Positions 18,373 through 27,786 of a stretch of 33,017 nucleotides of DNA are shown one piece after another (position 1 is the first letter of the stretch; every line of letters starts with the position of its first letter). The position numbers were made by a program, and so were the translations under genes. The notes under the pieces are model-generated. The model was not told where the DNA came from. It saw only the letters and a list, made by a program, of their open reading frames with translations, and did no database searches. Origin of the DNA: an uncultured Bacteroides sp. Its GTDB lineage: Bacteria; Bacteroidota; Bacteroidia; Bacteroidales; Bacteroidaceae. The stretch covers positions 1 to 33,017 of the forward strand of contig CASFRN010000059.1 in assembly GCA_949296855.1 (NCBI GenBank), given 5' to 3'.

Positions 18373-21300
18373 ATGAGTAAACACTTATTCGGAAAGTGCA
18401 CGTTCGTGCAAATGTGTTTTCTTGCAATGGCGATGCTGTTATGCTTCCCTGCAAGTGGTGTGAGAGCCGCTCAGGCTTCTCAGCAAAATCTAACTGTTTC
18501 GGGTGTTGTTACTTCGGCTACAGACCAATTGCCGCTTATCGGCGTTAGTGTGCAAGTGAAGGGGACAACCAATGGCGCTATTACCGACCTCGACGGAAAT
18601 TATACCGTAAGCGTAGCTTCCGGCGAGACGTTGGTATTCTCTTACATCGGTTTCAAGACACAAGAAATCCAAATTACCAATCAAACTACATTGAATGTAG
18701 TGATGGAAGAAGATTCGGAAACCTTGGATGAAGTAGTCGTAGTAGGTTACGGTGTTCAGAAGAAGAAATTGGTGACCGGTGCTACGGTGCAGGTAAAGGG
18801 CGAGACCTTGGCGAAGATGAACACCAATAGCCCCTTGCAGGCAATGCAGGGCCAAACTCCGGGTGTGAACATTTCTTCTACTTCCGGTCAGCCGGGCGAA
18901 GGCATGAAGGTAAGTATCCGTGGTTTGGGTACGGTGGGTAATGCTTCTCCGCTTTATTTGATAGACGGGGTAGGCGGTGATATTTCGACCTTGAACCCAG
19001 CCGATATCGAAAGCATTGATGTCTTGAAGGATGCCGCTTCCGCCGCTATCTACGGTGCGCAAGCCGCTAACGGTGTGGTTTTGATTACCACCAAGAGCGG
19101 AAAGGCGGGAAAGGCACAGATTTCATTCGATGCTTATTACGGCTGGCAGACCCAGGCCCGTAAGGCGGATATGCTGAACGCGCAAGAATATATGATGATT
19201 ATGGACGAACAGGCGGTCAATTCGGGTAACGCGCCTTACGACTGGAGTTCGTTCGAAAGCATCTATGATGCGAACGGCAATGTGTATGATACAGACTGGG
19301 TGAACTCGATGTTCCAGAACAATGCCCAGACACAAAGCTATACCTTGGGTATTACGGGTGGTTCGGAAACTTCTACATACGCCATGTCATTGGGTTATAT
19401 GAGCCAGGAAGGTATTGTAGGAGGTAAGGACGTTTCGAACTACGAGCGTTACAACTTCCGTATCAATTCAGAGCACAAATTGTTCAAGGACTCTGATTTG
19501 CTGAAGGTCGGCGAACAGGTCAGCTTCGTTTATAAGTTGAATAACGGTATTTCAGTAGGTAATCAATATAACAATACGCTTCGCGGAGCATTCGGTACTT
19601 CTCCGTTGGCTCCTATTTATAGCGACAATAACATTTATGATTCGCCTTATAACGATACGACCAACTCCGACTGGTATAATGGAGACGGAAACCCTTACGG
19701 AAGCATGATGACCAATAGCAACAACGAAAATAAGGATGTCACTTTCTCGGGTAATGTCTATGCCGAATTGCAACCTATCAAGAACTTGAAGTTCCGTACC
19801 GTATTCGGTGCTGTATATAGTACAAATGAATACCGTAGTTTCTCTCCGTTGTATCACTTCTCTATTTATAGTTTCAATGATACACGTACCAGTGCCGCTC
19901 AGAACATGACTCACGGATTGACCATGACTTGGACCAATACGGCAACCTACGATTGGACGGTTGGTGAACACGCTTTCAATGCTTTGTTGGGTATGGAAAT
20001 CAGTCGTTATAACGGTACGTATTTACGGGCTACAAATGGTATCTTGCGTGACGGATTCGATGATTGGGAACATGCATACGTAGATAACGGTACGGCTACC
20101 AGCACCGATAATGGTTTGGGAGCAGAAGGTCATCCGAACGATGAAACCCGTACGGTATCTTATTTTGCCCGCTTCGGCTGGAACTGGAAAGAGACGTATA
20201 TGATTAATGCTACGGTACGTGCCGACGGTTCTTCTCGTTTCGCTCGTGGAAACCGTTACGGTGTATTTCCTTCGGTATCTGCCGGTTGGACGATCTCGAA
20301 CGAAGCCTTTATGGAAGACACGCGCGATTGGCTCGACTTCTTGAAGCTCCGTGTCAGCTGGGGTCAGGTAGGTAACCAGAACATCGATAACTACCAGTAC
20401 ACCGCCCCGATTACGTCAAGTAACACGCATTATATTTTCGGTAATCAAGTAGGAGCCGATGCCCAATCCGGTTATTGGGGTTCTTATCCGAGCCGTTTGG
20501 CGAATGAAGACGTAACGTGGGAAACATCCGAGCAGACCAACATCGGTATCGATGCACGTTTCTTGCGGAGTCGGTTGAGCCTGACCGCTGATTTCTATAT
20601 CAAGACAACAAAAGATTGGTTGGTAGAAGCTCCTATCTTGGCTACGGCTGGTACGGGTGCTCCGTTCATCAATGGAGGTGATGTGAAGAATACCGGTATC
20701 GAATTGGCTTTGACTTGGAACGACCAAATTGGAAGCGATTTCCAATACAATGTAGGCATCAACGGTGCTTATAATAAAAATAAGGTAGGGAATATCCCGA
20801 CCGAAGACGGCATTATCCATGGCGACATCAATATGCTGTATGATAACACGCCGGAGTTCTACCGTGCATCGAACGGTCATCCGATAGGTTATTTCTGGGG
20901 ATATGAAACCGCCGGAATCTTCCAAAACCAGCAACAGATTGAAGATTGGAAAGCAGCCGGAAACGGCATCTTGCAAGCCGATGTACAACCGGGTGATGTC
21001 ATCTACGTAGACCAAGACCATAACGGTGTGATTGACGATAACGATAAGGTGGATTTGGGTAACGGTACTCCTGATTTTACATACGGTTTCAACCTCGGAT
21101 TCAGCTATAAGAACTTTGACTTTGCTTTAACCGCATACGGAGCGGCTGGAAACCAGATTGTACAGAGCTACCGCAACCATGCCAATAAGTATTCGAACTA
21201 TACCTCGGCTGTATTAGGACGCTGGACGGGTGAAGGCACCAGCAACCGCCTTCCGCGTGTAACGGAAAATAATATCAACTGGCAATTCTCCGACCTTTAT

Positions 21301-21549
21301 ATCCAAGACGGTGATTACTTGCGCATCAGCAACATCACCGTAGGATATGACTTCGCGAAACTGATTAACCTGAAAGCCATTAGCCAGGCACGTTTGTACT
21401 TCCAAGTGCAGAATGCGTTTACTTTCACGAAGTATGACGGTATGGACCCGGAAATCGGTTACGGTACATCCGACTGGGTATCGGGCATCGACTTGGGATA
21501 TTATCCGCGTCCGCGCACTTACCTGATTGGTGTAAACTTGAAATTCTAA
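18373..21549 (+). CDS. SusC-like TonB-dependent outer membrane transporter
   Basis: Imports oligosaccharides across the outer membrane using TonB energy, with SusD as lid. The 1058-residue length is normal for SusC. After a signal peptide (MSKHLFGKCTFVQMCFLAMA, cleaved near VRAAQA) comes the carboxypeptidase-regulatory-like domain (NLTVSGVVTSATDQLPLIGV to QEIQITNQTT), then the TonB-box region LDEVVVVGYGVQKKK, the plug domain (SPLQAMQGQTPGVNISST, LYLIDGVGGD, DAASAAIYGAQAANGVVLI) and a 22-strand barrel by family, ending RPRTYLIGVNLKF with a terminal Phe. The start at 18373 is used because it opens the signal peptide; the ATG-free stretch from 18328 does not. It is the first gene of a four-gene operon, 17 bp before SusD. 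Confidence 0.95.
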   Translation: MSKHLFGKCTFVQMCFLAMAMLLCFPASGVRAAQASQQNLTVSGVVTSATDQLPLIGVSVQVKGTTNGAITDLDGNYTVSVASGETLVFSYIGFKTQEIQITNQTTLNVVMEEDSETLDEVVVVGYGVQKKKLVTGATVQVKGETLAKMNTNSPLQAMQGQTPGVNISSTSGQPGEGMKVSIRGLGTVGNASPLYLIDGVGGDISTLNPADIESIDVLKDAASAAIYGAQAANGVVLITTKSGKAGKAQISFDAYYGWQTQARKADMLNAQEYMMIMDEQAVNSGNAPYDWSSFESIYDANGNVYDTDWVNSMFQNNAQTQSYTLGITGGSETSTYAMSLGYMSQEGIVGGKDVSNYERYNFRINSEHKLFKDSDLLKVGEQVSFVYKLNNGISVGNQYNNTLRGAFGTSPLAPIYSDNNIYDSPYNDTTNSDWYNGDGNPYGSMMTNSNNENKDVTFSGNVYAELQPIKNLKFRTVFGAVYSTNEYRSFSPLYHFSIYSFNDTRTSAAQNMTHGLTMTWTNTATYDWTVGEHAFNALLGMEISRYNGTYLRATNGILRDGFDDWEHAYVDNGTATSTDNGLGAEGHPNDETRTVSYFARFGWNWKETYMINATVRADGSSRFARGNRYGVFPSVSAGWTISNEAFMEDTRDWLDFLKLRVSWGQVGNQNIDNYQYTAPITSSNTHYIFGNQVGADAQSGYWGSYPSRLANEDVTWETSEQTNIGIDARFLRSRLSLTADFYIKTTKDWLVEAPILATAGTGAPFINGGDVKNTGIELALTWNDQIGSDFQYNVGINGAYNKNKVGNIPTEDGIIHGDINMLYDNTPEFYRASNGHPIGYFWGYETAGIFQNQQQIEDWKAAGNGILQADVQPGDVIYVDQDHNGVIDDNDKVDLGNGTPDFTYGFNLGFSYKNFDFALTAYGAAGNQIVQSYRNHANKYSNYTSAVLGRWTGEGTSNRLPRVTENNINWQFSDLYIQDGDYLRISNITVGYDFAKLINLKAISQARLYFQVQNAFTFTKYDGMDPEIGYGTSDWVSGIDLGYYPRPRTYLIGVNLKF

Positions 21550-21566
21550 TTGAACAATCTAAAACA

Positions 21567-23306
21567 ATGAAAGATATGAATAACTATAAAATCTATATGA
21601 TCGCATTGGGATTGGCTGGCATGGGGTTAGCTTCATGCACCGCCGATTTCTTGGATGTAGAGTCGAAGGTAGAATCTACTACCGGTAATTTCTATCAGAC
21701 GGAAAGTGATGCATATCGTGCCTTGATAGGATGCTATGACGGGTGGCAATGCACAAACTCCAATCCGGGCAATATCGGAGGCTTTTATATGGCATCGGAA
21801 CTGATGGCGGACGAGTGTTTCGGAGGTACGGGTATTTCGGATGTGGGTAACTATCAAGTGGTAGACCGCTTCGACCAAGCCCAGTCGCCTTCTGAACTGA
21901 ATATATTCGAACAGGACTGGATTTCGTATTATGCGGCGGTATACCGTTGCAATGAACTGATTGCGCACGAAGAGCAAATCGCTTGGAATAGCGAAGAGAC
22001 AAGAGGCACTTACATGGGCGAGTGCCGTGCGCTCCGTGCCTTGTGTTATTTCGATATGGTCCGTTTGTGGGGGAATATTCCTTTGTTTACCGAGCCGGTG
22101 AACGAGAACCGTCCTCAGGTTGAGCCGGACGAAGTGTATAATGTCATTTTCAATGATTTGCTTTATGCTGCCGAAAACATTCCTGCTTCGGCTTATCCGA
22201 AGAGCGATGCGGCGAACAATGACGGGCATATCACGCAATATGCAGCCAAAGCCTTGTTGGCACGTGTTTATCTGTTCTATACCGGCTATTATGGAAAAGA
22301 ACCGAGTGTGGAAGGCGTGACGAAAGCCTCTGTATTGCAAGGCTTGGAAGATGTCATCGCTTCGGGAGAATATGCGTTGGTTCCGCAGTTCAAGAACTTG
22401 TGGGTGCCTGCTTCCACTTGGTGGGAAGGTGATGCCGCAAGCGGCTATACCCAGCAATCTACCTACGCCGGACGTGGAAATGAAGAAACGGTATTGGCTA
22501 TGAAGTTCAACTATACTTCCGACTACAACGGCAATATGGACGGCAACCGTTGGCTGGTCAATATGGGCATCCGTAGCATCAATGTGTATTGGACTCCTTA
22601 CGGAAGAGGCTGGGGAGCTTGTACGGTCAATCCCGCTATGTGGATGGCATACAATACAGGCGATACACGCCGCGAGGCTTCTATCATCAACTTGGTGAGC
22701 GAAGGCATAGCCGACGACCCGAATTACGAAGCCGGTTACAAAGAGCAGCGTGATTATACGGGATATACCGTTAAGAAATATACCACCCTCTCGAAATGGG
22801 AGCAAAACGAGTCGACCGGAGAATGGACGCTGACCGATGAAGTGACCGGACTGGGAAGCGGAGGCGACTACATGATTGCCCAGTATCAGGATTTTGTGGT
22901 GATGCGTTATGCCGATGTCTTGTTGATGGCGGCTGAATTGGGAAGCCCCAATGCGCAGGAATACTTGAATCAAGTACGCCAACGTGCCTTTACCGAAGAA
23001 GATGAAGAAGGTAACTTGGTATTGTCTACGTATTACCGTCAGGTATCTGCAACTCAAGCTAATATCATGAACGAACGCAGGCTGGAATTTGCTTTCGAAG
23101 GCCAGCGTTATTGGGATTTGCTTCGCCAAGGCGTGGATTATGCCGCTTCTCAGATTGCAGGAAACACTTCGGTTGAGAACGGAGGCAATCCGGGTACGGT
23201 AAGCATCACCGCTTCGAACATCACAAGCAAGCAAGGTTTGTCTCAGATTCCGAACAATCAGATTACCTTGTCGAACGGCGTGTTGAAGCAAAATGCAGGT
23301 TGGTAA
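21567..23306 (+). CDS. SusD-like glycan-binding lipoprotein
   Basis: Surface lipoprotein that captures glycan and closes the SusC channel. The 579-residue protein has the signal MKDMNNYKIYMIALGLAGMG with lipobox LASC, so it is lipidated at the outer membrane. The family features are the N-terminal FLDVESKVESTTGNFYQTES, the helical repeat part with YRCNELIAHEEQIAW and GECRALRALCYFDMVRLWG, and the C-terminal NERRLEFAFEGQRYWDLLRQ. Many Trp and Tyr residues around WVPASTWWEGDA and INVYWTPYGRGWG could line the sugar site. A second ATG at 21576 is equally compatible with the signal. It directly follows SusC. Confidence 0.95.
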   Translation: MKDMNNYKIYMIALGLAGMGLASCTADFLDVESKVESTTGNFYQTESDAYRALIGCYDGWQCTNSNPGNIGGFYMASELMADECFGGTGISDVGNYQVVDRFDQAQSPSELNIFEQDWISYYAAVYRCNELIAHEEQIAWNSEETRGTYMGECRALRALCYFDMVRLWGNIPLFTEPVNENRPQVEPDEVYNVIFNDLLYAAENIPASAYPKSDAANNDGHITQYAAKALLARVYLFYTGYYGKEPSVEGVTKASVLQGLEDVIASGEYALVPQFKNLWVPASTWWEGDAASGYTQQSTYAGRGNEETVLAMKFNYTSDYNGNMDGNRWLVNMGIRSINVYWTPYGRGWGACTVNPAMWMAYNTGDTRREASIINLVSEGIADDPNYEAGYKEQRDYTGYTVKKYTTLSKWEQNESTGEWTLTDEVTGLGSGGDYMIAQYQDFVVMRYADVLLMAAELGSPNAQEYLNQVRQRAFTEEDEEGNLVLSTYYRQVSATQANIMNERRLEFAFEGQRYWDLLRQGVDYAASQIAGNTSVENGGNPGTVSITASNITSKQGLSQIPNNQITLSNGVLKQNAGW

Positions 23307-23330
23307 TTAAACACTTAAAATCGAAACATT

Positions 23331-25136
23331 ATGAATAAACTGATACATACATTACAAATGGCGTTGGTGGCACTGCTCGTAGGCATTGTGTCTGCCTGTA
23401 CGCCCGATTCATACGATTTGGAAGCTCCGGATGTGGCTTCCGAGGACTTGGTAGAGGGCATTGCCTTCTCGATTACCCACGATTCGGAAAACCCGAATAT
23501 CGTTTACTTAAAGAGCTTGATGCCTGCATCGTATCAAGTGTGCTGGGAACATCCCCAAGGACGTGCGCAAGGACCGGAAGTGACTCTGCAGATGCCTTTC
23601 GAGGGAGAATACGAAGTAAAATTCGGTGTTGAAACCCGTGGTGGTATTGTTTATGGTCCTACGGCTACATTTACCATTGATAGTTTCTATGCAGGTTTCG
23701 TAAATGATGACCTTTGGACTTATCTGACCGGTGGCGTAGACCAAGAAAAAGTATGGATATTCGATAACGGAGAATATGGCTTTGCGGCTGGCGAGATGAC
23801 CTACGCCGACCCGAGCGGAACCGTAACGTGGAATAACTGGACCGCCAATTGGGATCCGGGAGTAGGACATACCGGAGACGATGCGATTTGGGAAAGTACC
23901 ATGACGTTCAACCTGAAAGGCGGAGCGAATGTAACGGTATTCAATTCGTCTTCCAATGAGACACAAACGGGTACGTTCATGTTGAATACGGATACGCATA
24001 CCATTACCTTTACCGATTGCGATTTGCTTCATACTCCGAGCTGGACTGACCGTACGGCTAATTGGCGTAGGGATTTGCAATTATTGGAACTGGATGAGAA
24101 CCATTTGCGTATCGGCGTGATGCGTGACAATAGCGAAGGTCCGTGGTGGTTGATTTGGAACTTTGTATCCAAGGAATTTGCCGATAATTACGTGCCCGAA
24201 GACCAGCCCGACCCCGAACCCGCATTGCCCGACGGCTGGAAGGATATGGTATCGGAGGTGGTGACCAGCGAAATCAAGTGGACGATGTCGCCCGATGTAC
24301 CGTTCGACTGGGCGAACTTAGACGGAAGCCTGATGAACAACTTTACCGCAGGCAATTATCCCGACTGGGCTACGGTAGTAGACGGACTGGAAAACCTGAG
24401 CATGACCTTGAACTCGGCAGATATGACTTACACGTTCGAAATGCCCGACGGAACTTCTGCCACAGGTACTTATACCTTGGATGAAGACGGTATTTATACC
24501 TTCGATGCCGGTGTTCCGGCTTACCATATCGGCGGTGGCGACATCATGTTCGGCGCGACCGCGGAAAACCAGTTGCGTATCTTGAGCATCGAGACCGCCG
24601 GAGGTACGGTTATGGGTATGTGGTTAGGTAAGCGTAGCACGGATAAAGATGAGTATCAGGCTTATCATTTCATCCCCAATGCAGGCGGCGGAAGCGGCAT
24701 GCCCGAAGCTACGGTGATTGCGGTAGACAATACGAAGATTGATTGGGGACACTTGGAAGAAGCAAGCAATAATTTCCGTGTGGAATTGTATAACCAATAC
24801 GGTTCTACGGCATCTAATCAACCTTTCGATCCGAATGCAATCGTATTTGATTATTCAATGGACTTGACCTTTACGATTAGTGGTTTGACTGGTGCTGCTG
24901 CAACCAATTCATATACTGCTCAATTGATGTGTACGGCGAATGGCTGGTGGCCTACCGTAGGCGAAGGTGAGGGTATGACAACTATCCAAGGTGACGGTAC
25001 ATATACCATTCATTATAGCCCCTCGGCTGCTTATAATGGTGTAATTGTATTTTGCATCGACTTCTTGGAAATGTTCAGCGACATTGAGAATCCCGATGCC
25101 GTAACGGTGACCATTGATAATCTTTCCATTCTGTAA
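23331..25136 (+). CDS. Surface glycan-binding lipoprotein (SGBP) with tandem beta-sandwich domains
   Basis: A 601-residue lipoprotein (MNKLIHTLQMALVALLVGIV, lipobox VSAC, Cys23) in the SusE/SGBP position. Residues about 30-117 look like a PKD/Ig-like spacer. Residues 118-283 and 301-449 appear to be two related beta-sandwich domains: each has an MT(F/L)N strand, a TGT(F/Y)xL strand, and a late strand with the pattern NHLRIGVM or NQLRILSI before a Trp-rich stretch. A Pro-rich linker (about 287-300) separates them. Residues 456-601 form a third, different domain resembling a carbohydrate-binding sandwich (GTYTIHYSP, NGVIVFCIDF). No catalytic motif was seen. It starts 24 bp after SusD. Its role in binding the target glycan at the surface follows from position and lipidation. 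Confidence 0.85.
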   Translation: MNKLIHTLQMALVALLVGIVSACTPDSYDLEAPDVASEDLVEGIAFSITHDSENPNIVYLKSLMPASYQVCWEHPQGRAQGPEVTLQMPFEGEYEVKFGVETRGGIVYGPTATFTIDSFYAGFVNDDLWTYLTGGVDQEKVWIFDNGEYGFAAGEMTYADPSGTVTWNNWTANWDPGVGHTGDDAIWESTMTFNLKGGANVTVFNSSSNETQTGTFMLNTDTHTITFTDCDLLHTPSWTDRTANWRRDLQLLELDENHLRIGVMRDNSEGPWWLIWNFVSKEFADNYVPEDQPDPEPALPDGWKDMVSEVVTSEIKWTMSPDVPFDWANLDGSLMNNFTAGNYPDWATVVDGLENLSMTLNSADMTYTFEMPDGTSATGTYTLDEDGIYTFDAGVPAYHIGGGDIMFGATAENQLRILSIETAGGTVMGMWLGKRSTDKDEYQAYHFIPNAGGGSGMPEATVIAVDNTKIDWGHLEEASNNFRVELYNQYGSTASNQPFDPNAIVFDYSMDLTFTISGLTGAAATNSYTAQLMCTANGWWPTVGEGEGMTTIQGDGTYTIHYSPSAAYNGVIVFCIDFLEMFSDIENPDAVTVTIDNLSIL

Positions 25137-25151
25137 TATTATAGTGTTATT

Positions 25152-25299
25152 GGGGTTGTCTTAAAATAGAATTGCCTATCAAAGTAATGTCATTCTGAGC
25201 GTAGCGAAGAATCTCATGTACATCAGCTTGTGTTCACGAGATCCTTCACTCCGTTCAGGATGACAAAATGAAAACTGATTTCTATTTTGAGACAGCCCC
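25152..25299. mobile_element. MITE-like element inside the polysaccharide operon
   Basis: The 20-bp ends GGGGTTGTCTTAAAATAGAA (25152-25171) and the inverse at 25280-25299 match at 18 of 20 positions. Nested inside is a second inverted pair, GTCATTCTGAGCG (from 25189) and its imperfect inverse CGTTCAGGATGAC (to 25264). There is no coding content. It separates the SGBP and GH5 genes, and an ATG inside its right part is in frame with GH5. No clear target duplication. Confidence 0.8.
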
Positions 25300-25315
25300 T
25301 TTAAAAAATAAACCC

Positions 25316-27100
25316 ATGAGATACATACGAAATTATTTAGTCCTGTTTTTAACTTTCGTGACAGGAACGGCGATGTTCGCTTCGTGTTCGGACGAGGAAG
25401 AAGGCGGGTTTTCGGGCGAAACGAAAATCTCCGCTACCGAACTGGCTTTCGCCGAATCAGGCGGAACGCAAACCTTGTCTATTGCCTCAGAGACAGAACC
25501 CCAAGTGGTAAGCAATCAAGAATGGTGTAGTGTGGCTTTCGCAAACGCGACCCAGCGGGGCACTTATACGTATGATATAACTGCCGAAGCCAATACGGAA
25601 ACCGAAGCCCGTACCGCAACGCTTTCGGTCACGGCAGGAAGCTTTTCGGCTTCGGTAAATGTGACACAAACGGCGGGCGATGGTTTGATTGTGGCGCAAA
25701 CTTCTTACGAAATGCCTTCGACAGGAGGTCTGCTAAGCATTGCGTTGACTACAAACGGCGATTATTCGTACACGATAAATGATTCGTGGATAACGGAAGC
25801 CGAGGTGAGCGATGCCCGTGCCATGAGTGAATACACCTTGCATTTTATGGTATCCGCTAACCACGGCGCGGAACGTATCGGAACGATCACTTTTACCTTG
25901 AATGACCTTACGGAGACTGTATCTATTGTTCAGGAGGCAGGACAAGGCGGTCAGGGCGTGTCGGGCGAGACCCCGTATGAGATAGCCGCAAGTCTCGGCT
26001 TGGGCTGGAACTTAGGAAACCAGTTGGATGCACACAACAACGGCGTGGCAGATGAAACCGCATGGGGGAACCAACCTACTACACAAGCCTTGTTCGACCA
26101 ATTGGCTGCATCGGGTATAACTTCTGTACGTATTCCGGTCACTTGGTTAGGGCATGTTGGAGAAGCTCCCGATTATACGATTGAGGCGGATTACCTGAAC
26201 CGGGTGGCGGAGGTGGTAGGCTATGCCGAAAACGCAGGTTTGAACGCGATTATCAACATCCACCACGACGGGGCGGATAGCCAGTATTGGCTCGACATAA
26301 AGGATGCCGCAACCGATGATGCGGTAAATGAAGCCGTTAAAGCCCAACTGAAGGCGATGTGGACCCAAATAGCCGAACGCTTCCGGGATAAAGGGAACTT
26401 CTTGGTATTCGAGGCGATGAACGAAATCCACGACGGCGCCTGGGGTTGGGGAGACAACCGTACCGATGGTGGTAAACAATATGCCGTATTGAACGAATGG
26501 AACCAAGTATTTGTGGATGCCGTGCGCGCTACGGGCGGGAACAATACAGAGCGTTACCTCGGCGTGCCGGGATATGTGACCAACATCGACCTGACGGTAG
26601 AGAATTTCGTATTGCCCACCGATGCGGTACAGAACCGCCTGATGGTAGCCGTTCATTTCTACGACCCGAATGAATATACGTTGAATGCTAAATTCTCGGA
26701 ATGGGGACATACCGGAGATCCGGCACATAAAGAAACATGGGGTGATGAAGATAACGTGCAGACTCAGTTCGGGAAAATGAAGAGCACGTTTATCGACAAA
26801 GGCATTCCGGCATACATCGGCGAAATGGGCTGTGTGCACCGCAACGATGCCCGTGCCGAATCATTCCGCTTATATTATTTGGAATACGTCTGCAAGGCGG
26901 CAAAAGATTACGGCTTGGCTCCTTTCTATTGGGACAATGGAAGTGCCGGAAGCGGGGCGGAAACATCCGGCCTGTTCAATCATGCTACGGGCGAAATGCT
27001 GAACAACGCTGCCGAAGCGGTTGAGGTGATGAAGCGGGCGGTCTTCTCGGAAGACGCTTCCTACACCCTGCAATCAGTGTACGACGCAGCGCCACAATGA
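25316..27100 (+). CDS. BACON-BACON-GH5 endo-beta-glucanase lipoprotein (GH5_4-like)
   Basis: Surface endoglucanase expected to cut the polysaccharide before import. Numbering is for the 594-residue form. The signal MRYIRNYLVLFLTFVTGTAM ends in lipobox FASC (Cys24). Two BACON domains follow (about 36-121 and 124-208), both ending in the SVNVTQTAG or VSIVQEAG type strand. The GH5 barrel starts with LGLGWNLGNQLDA and has ETAWGNQPTT, SVRIPVTW, IINIHHDG, the acid/base FEAMNE (Glu370) and the nucleophile YIGEMG (Glu503). This pattern is close to subfamily 4, which includes xyloglucanases such as the BACON-GH5 enzyme of Bacteroides ovatus, and also lichenases and cellulases. The start at 25316 opens the signal peptide; the upstream in-frame ATG at 25268 lies in the MITE and would bury the signal. 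Last gene of the operon. Confidence 0.92.
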   Translation: MRYIRNYLVLFLTFVTGTAMFASCSDEEEGGFSGETKISATELAFAESGGTQTLSIASETEPQVVSNQEWCSVAFANATQRGTYTYDITAEANTETEARTATLSVTAGSFSASVNVTQTAGDGLIVAQTSYEMPSTGGLLSIALTTNGDYSYTINDSWITEAEVSDARAMSEYTLHFMVSANHGAERIGTITFTLNDLTETVSIVQEAGQGGQGVSGETPYEIAASLGLGWNLGNQLDAHNNGVADETAWGNQPTTQALFDQLAASGITSVRIPVTWLGHVGEAPDYTIEADYLNRVAEVVGYAENAGLNAIINIHHDGADSQYWLDIKDAATDDAVNEAVKAQLKAMWTQIAERFRDKGNFLVFEAMNEIHDGAWGWGDNRTDGGKQYAVLNEWNQVFVDAVRATGGNNTERYLGVPGYVTNIDLTVENFVLPTDAVQNRLMVAVHFYDPNEYTLNAKFSEWGHTGDPAHKETWGDEDNVQTQFGKMKSTFIDKGIPAYIGEMGCVHRNDARAESFRLYYLEYVCKAAKDYGLAPFYWDNGSAGSGAETSGLFNHATGEMLNNAAEAVEVMKRAVFSEDASYTLQSVYDAAPQ

Positions 27101-27157
27101 GGAGTTTATTGATCTTATACCTGCGTGTTTCAGTATTGATATGCTGATATTTATGGG

Positions 27158-27192
27158 AGAGGGGATGCCACAAAATTGACATTCCCTCTTTT
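27158..27192 (+). terminator. Terminator after the GH5 gene
   Basis: AGAGGGGATG (27158-27167) and CATTCCCTCT (27180-27189) form a 10-bp stem with one G-T pair, a 12-base loop and a short T run after it. It lies 58 bp after the GH5 stop and closes the SusC-led operon. Confidence 0.65.
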
Positions 27193-27676
27193 GTTCTATC
27201 TTTTGCTTGACAAGTTCTTCCAAATCATTCAATGCCAATCTGGGTGTCTTGGTCTTGGCGAACTCTTTGCGCAACAAGTCGAAATCAATCTTGCTGATGT
27301 CAAATTGTTTGGCTGGTTTATTCTCATCACTCGACACCACTTGCACATAGTCGTTCACTATCTTGTTGAGTTCTACCATCAAGTCGGTGTTGTCGGCATG
27401 TTTGATTTTCTTATTCAGTTCTCCGCTTATAGCCGTGATGGCGTTCTTCTTCCTCAGCGTGAGGTCGTCCATTTCTTCCCGGTTGACATATTTGAACATA
27501 TTGGCCAATTCGCTTGCGTATGTCTTGAATGTCTTTCTGCTTTTGTTGGTTTCACAAACCGCATTGGCTGCATCGCGCACCAAAGCCAGCTTGTCAAAGC
27601 CTGTGGCATCCACTAACTTTTGGAGTTCAAAACCACATTGGGAAAGAAACGCTGCTGCCAAATCAATGGACTTTTC
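27191..27676 (-). pseudogene. Remnant of type I restriction enzyme R subunit (HsdR), C-terminal part
   Basis: About 160 codons resemble the C-terminal region of HsdR proteins: AAFLSQCGFELQKLVDATGF, then DKLALVRDAANAVCETN, and DISKIDFDLLRKEFAKTKTP followed by LALNDLEELVKQKIEQ. A complete HsdR has around 1000 residues with helicase motors; none of these are present. There is no good start: an in-frame stop (27677-27679) directly precedes the match, and after residue Gln of KQKIEQ the frame runs into unrelated sequence. No hsdM or hsdS lies nearby. It is therefore a decayed fragment left by a past restriction-modification system. The assignment rests on recalled family motifs and is fairly confident; expression is unlikely. 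Confidence 0.65.
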
Positions 27677-27786
27677 TTACGGCGGAAAAGCATTCAGCCC
27701 GTCACGCACCGCCTTGTTGAAAATTGCCTTTACCGTTTCCTTAAACAGCACGAGGGTGTAAGCCGCCCGCTTGCCGCCATTTGCCT
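27677..27786 (-). pseudogene. Short coding-like fragment, possibly from a tyrosine recombinase
   Basis: Between the HU-like gene and the HsdR remnant, one frame reads KRAAYTLVLFKETVKAIFN then KAVRDGLNAFPP and stop. The pattern KAIFNKAVRDGL resembles the core-binding domain of tyrosine recombinases, but only about 35 codons remain and the match is by eye. It may mark the edge of a former mobile island. Confidence 0.25.

Noticed and set aside
21633-23291. 552-codon open frame antisense to the SusD gene
   Set aside because: SusD on the plus strand has full family motifs and a lipoprotein signal; the antisense frame has none and reflects codon bias.
25268-25315. ATG at 25268 as the GH5 start
   Set aside because: It lies inside the MITE-like element and would put 16 residues ahead of the lipoprotein signal; the ATG at 25316 opens the signal peptide directly.
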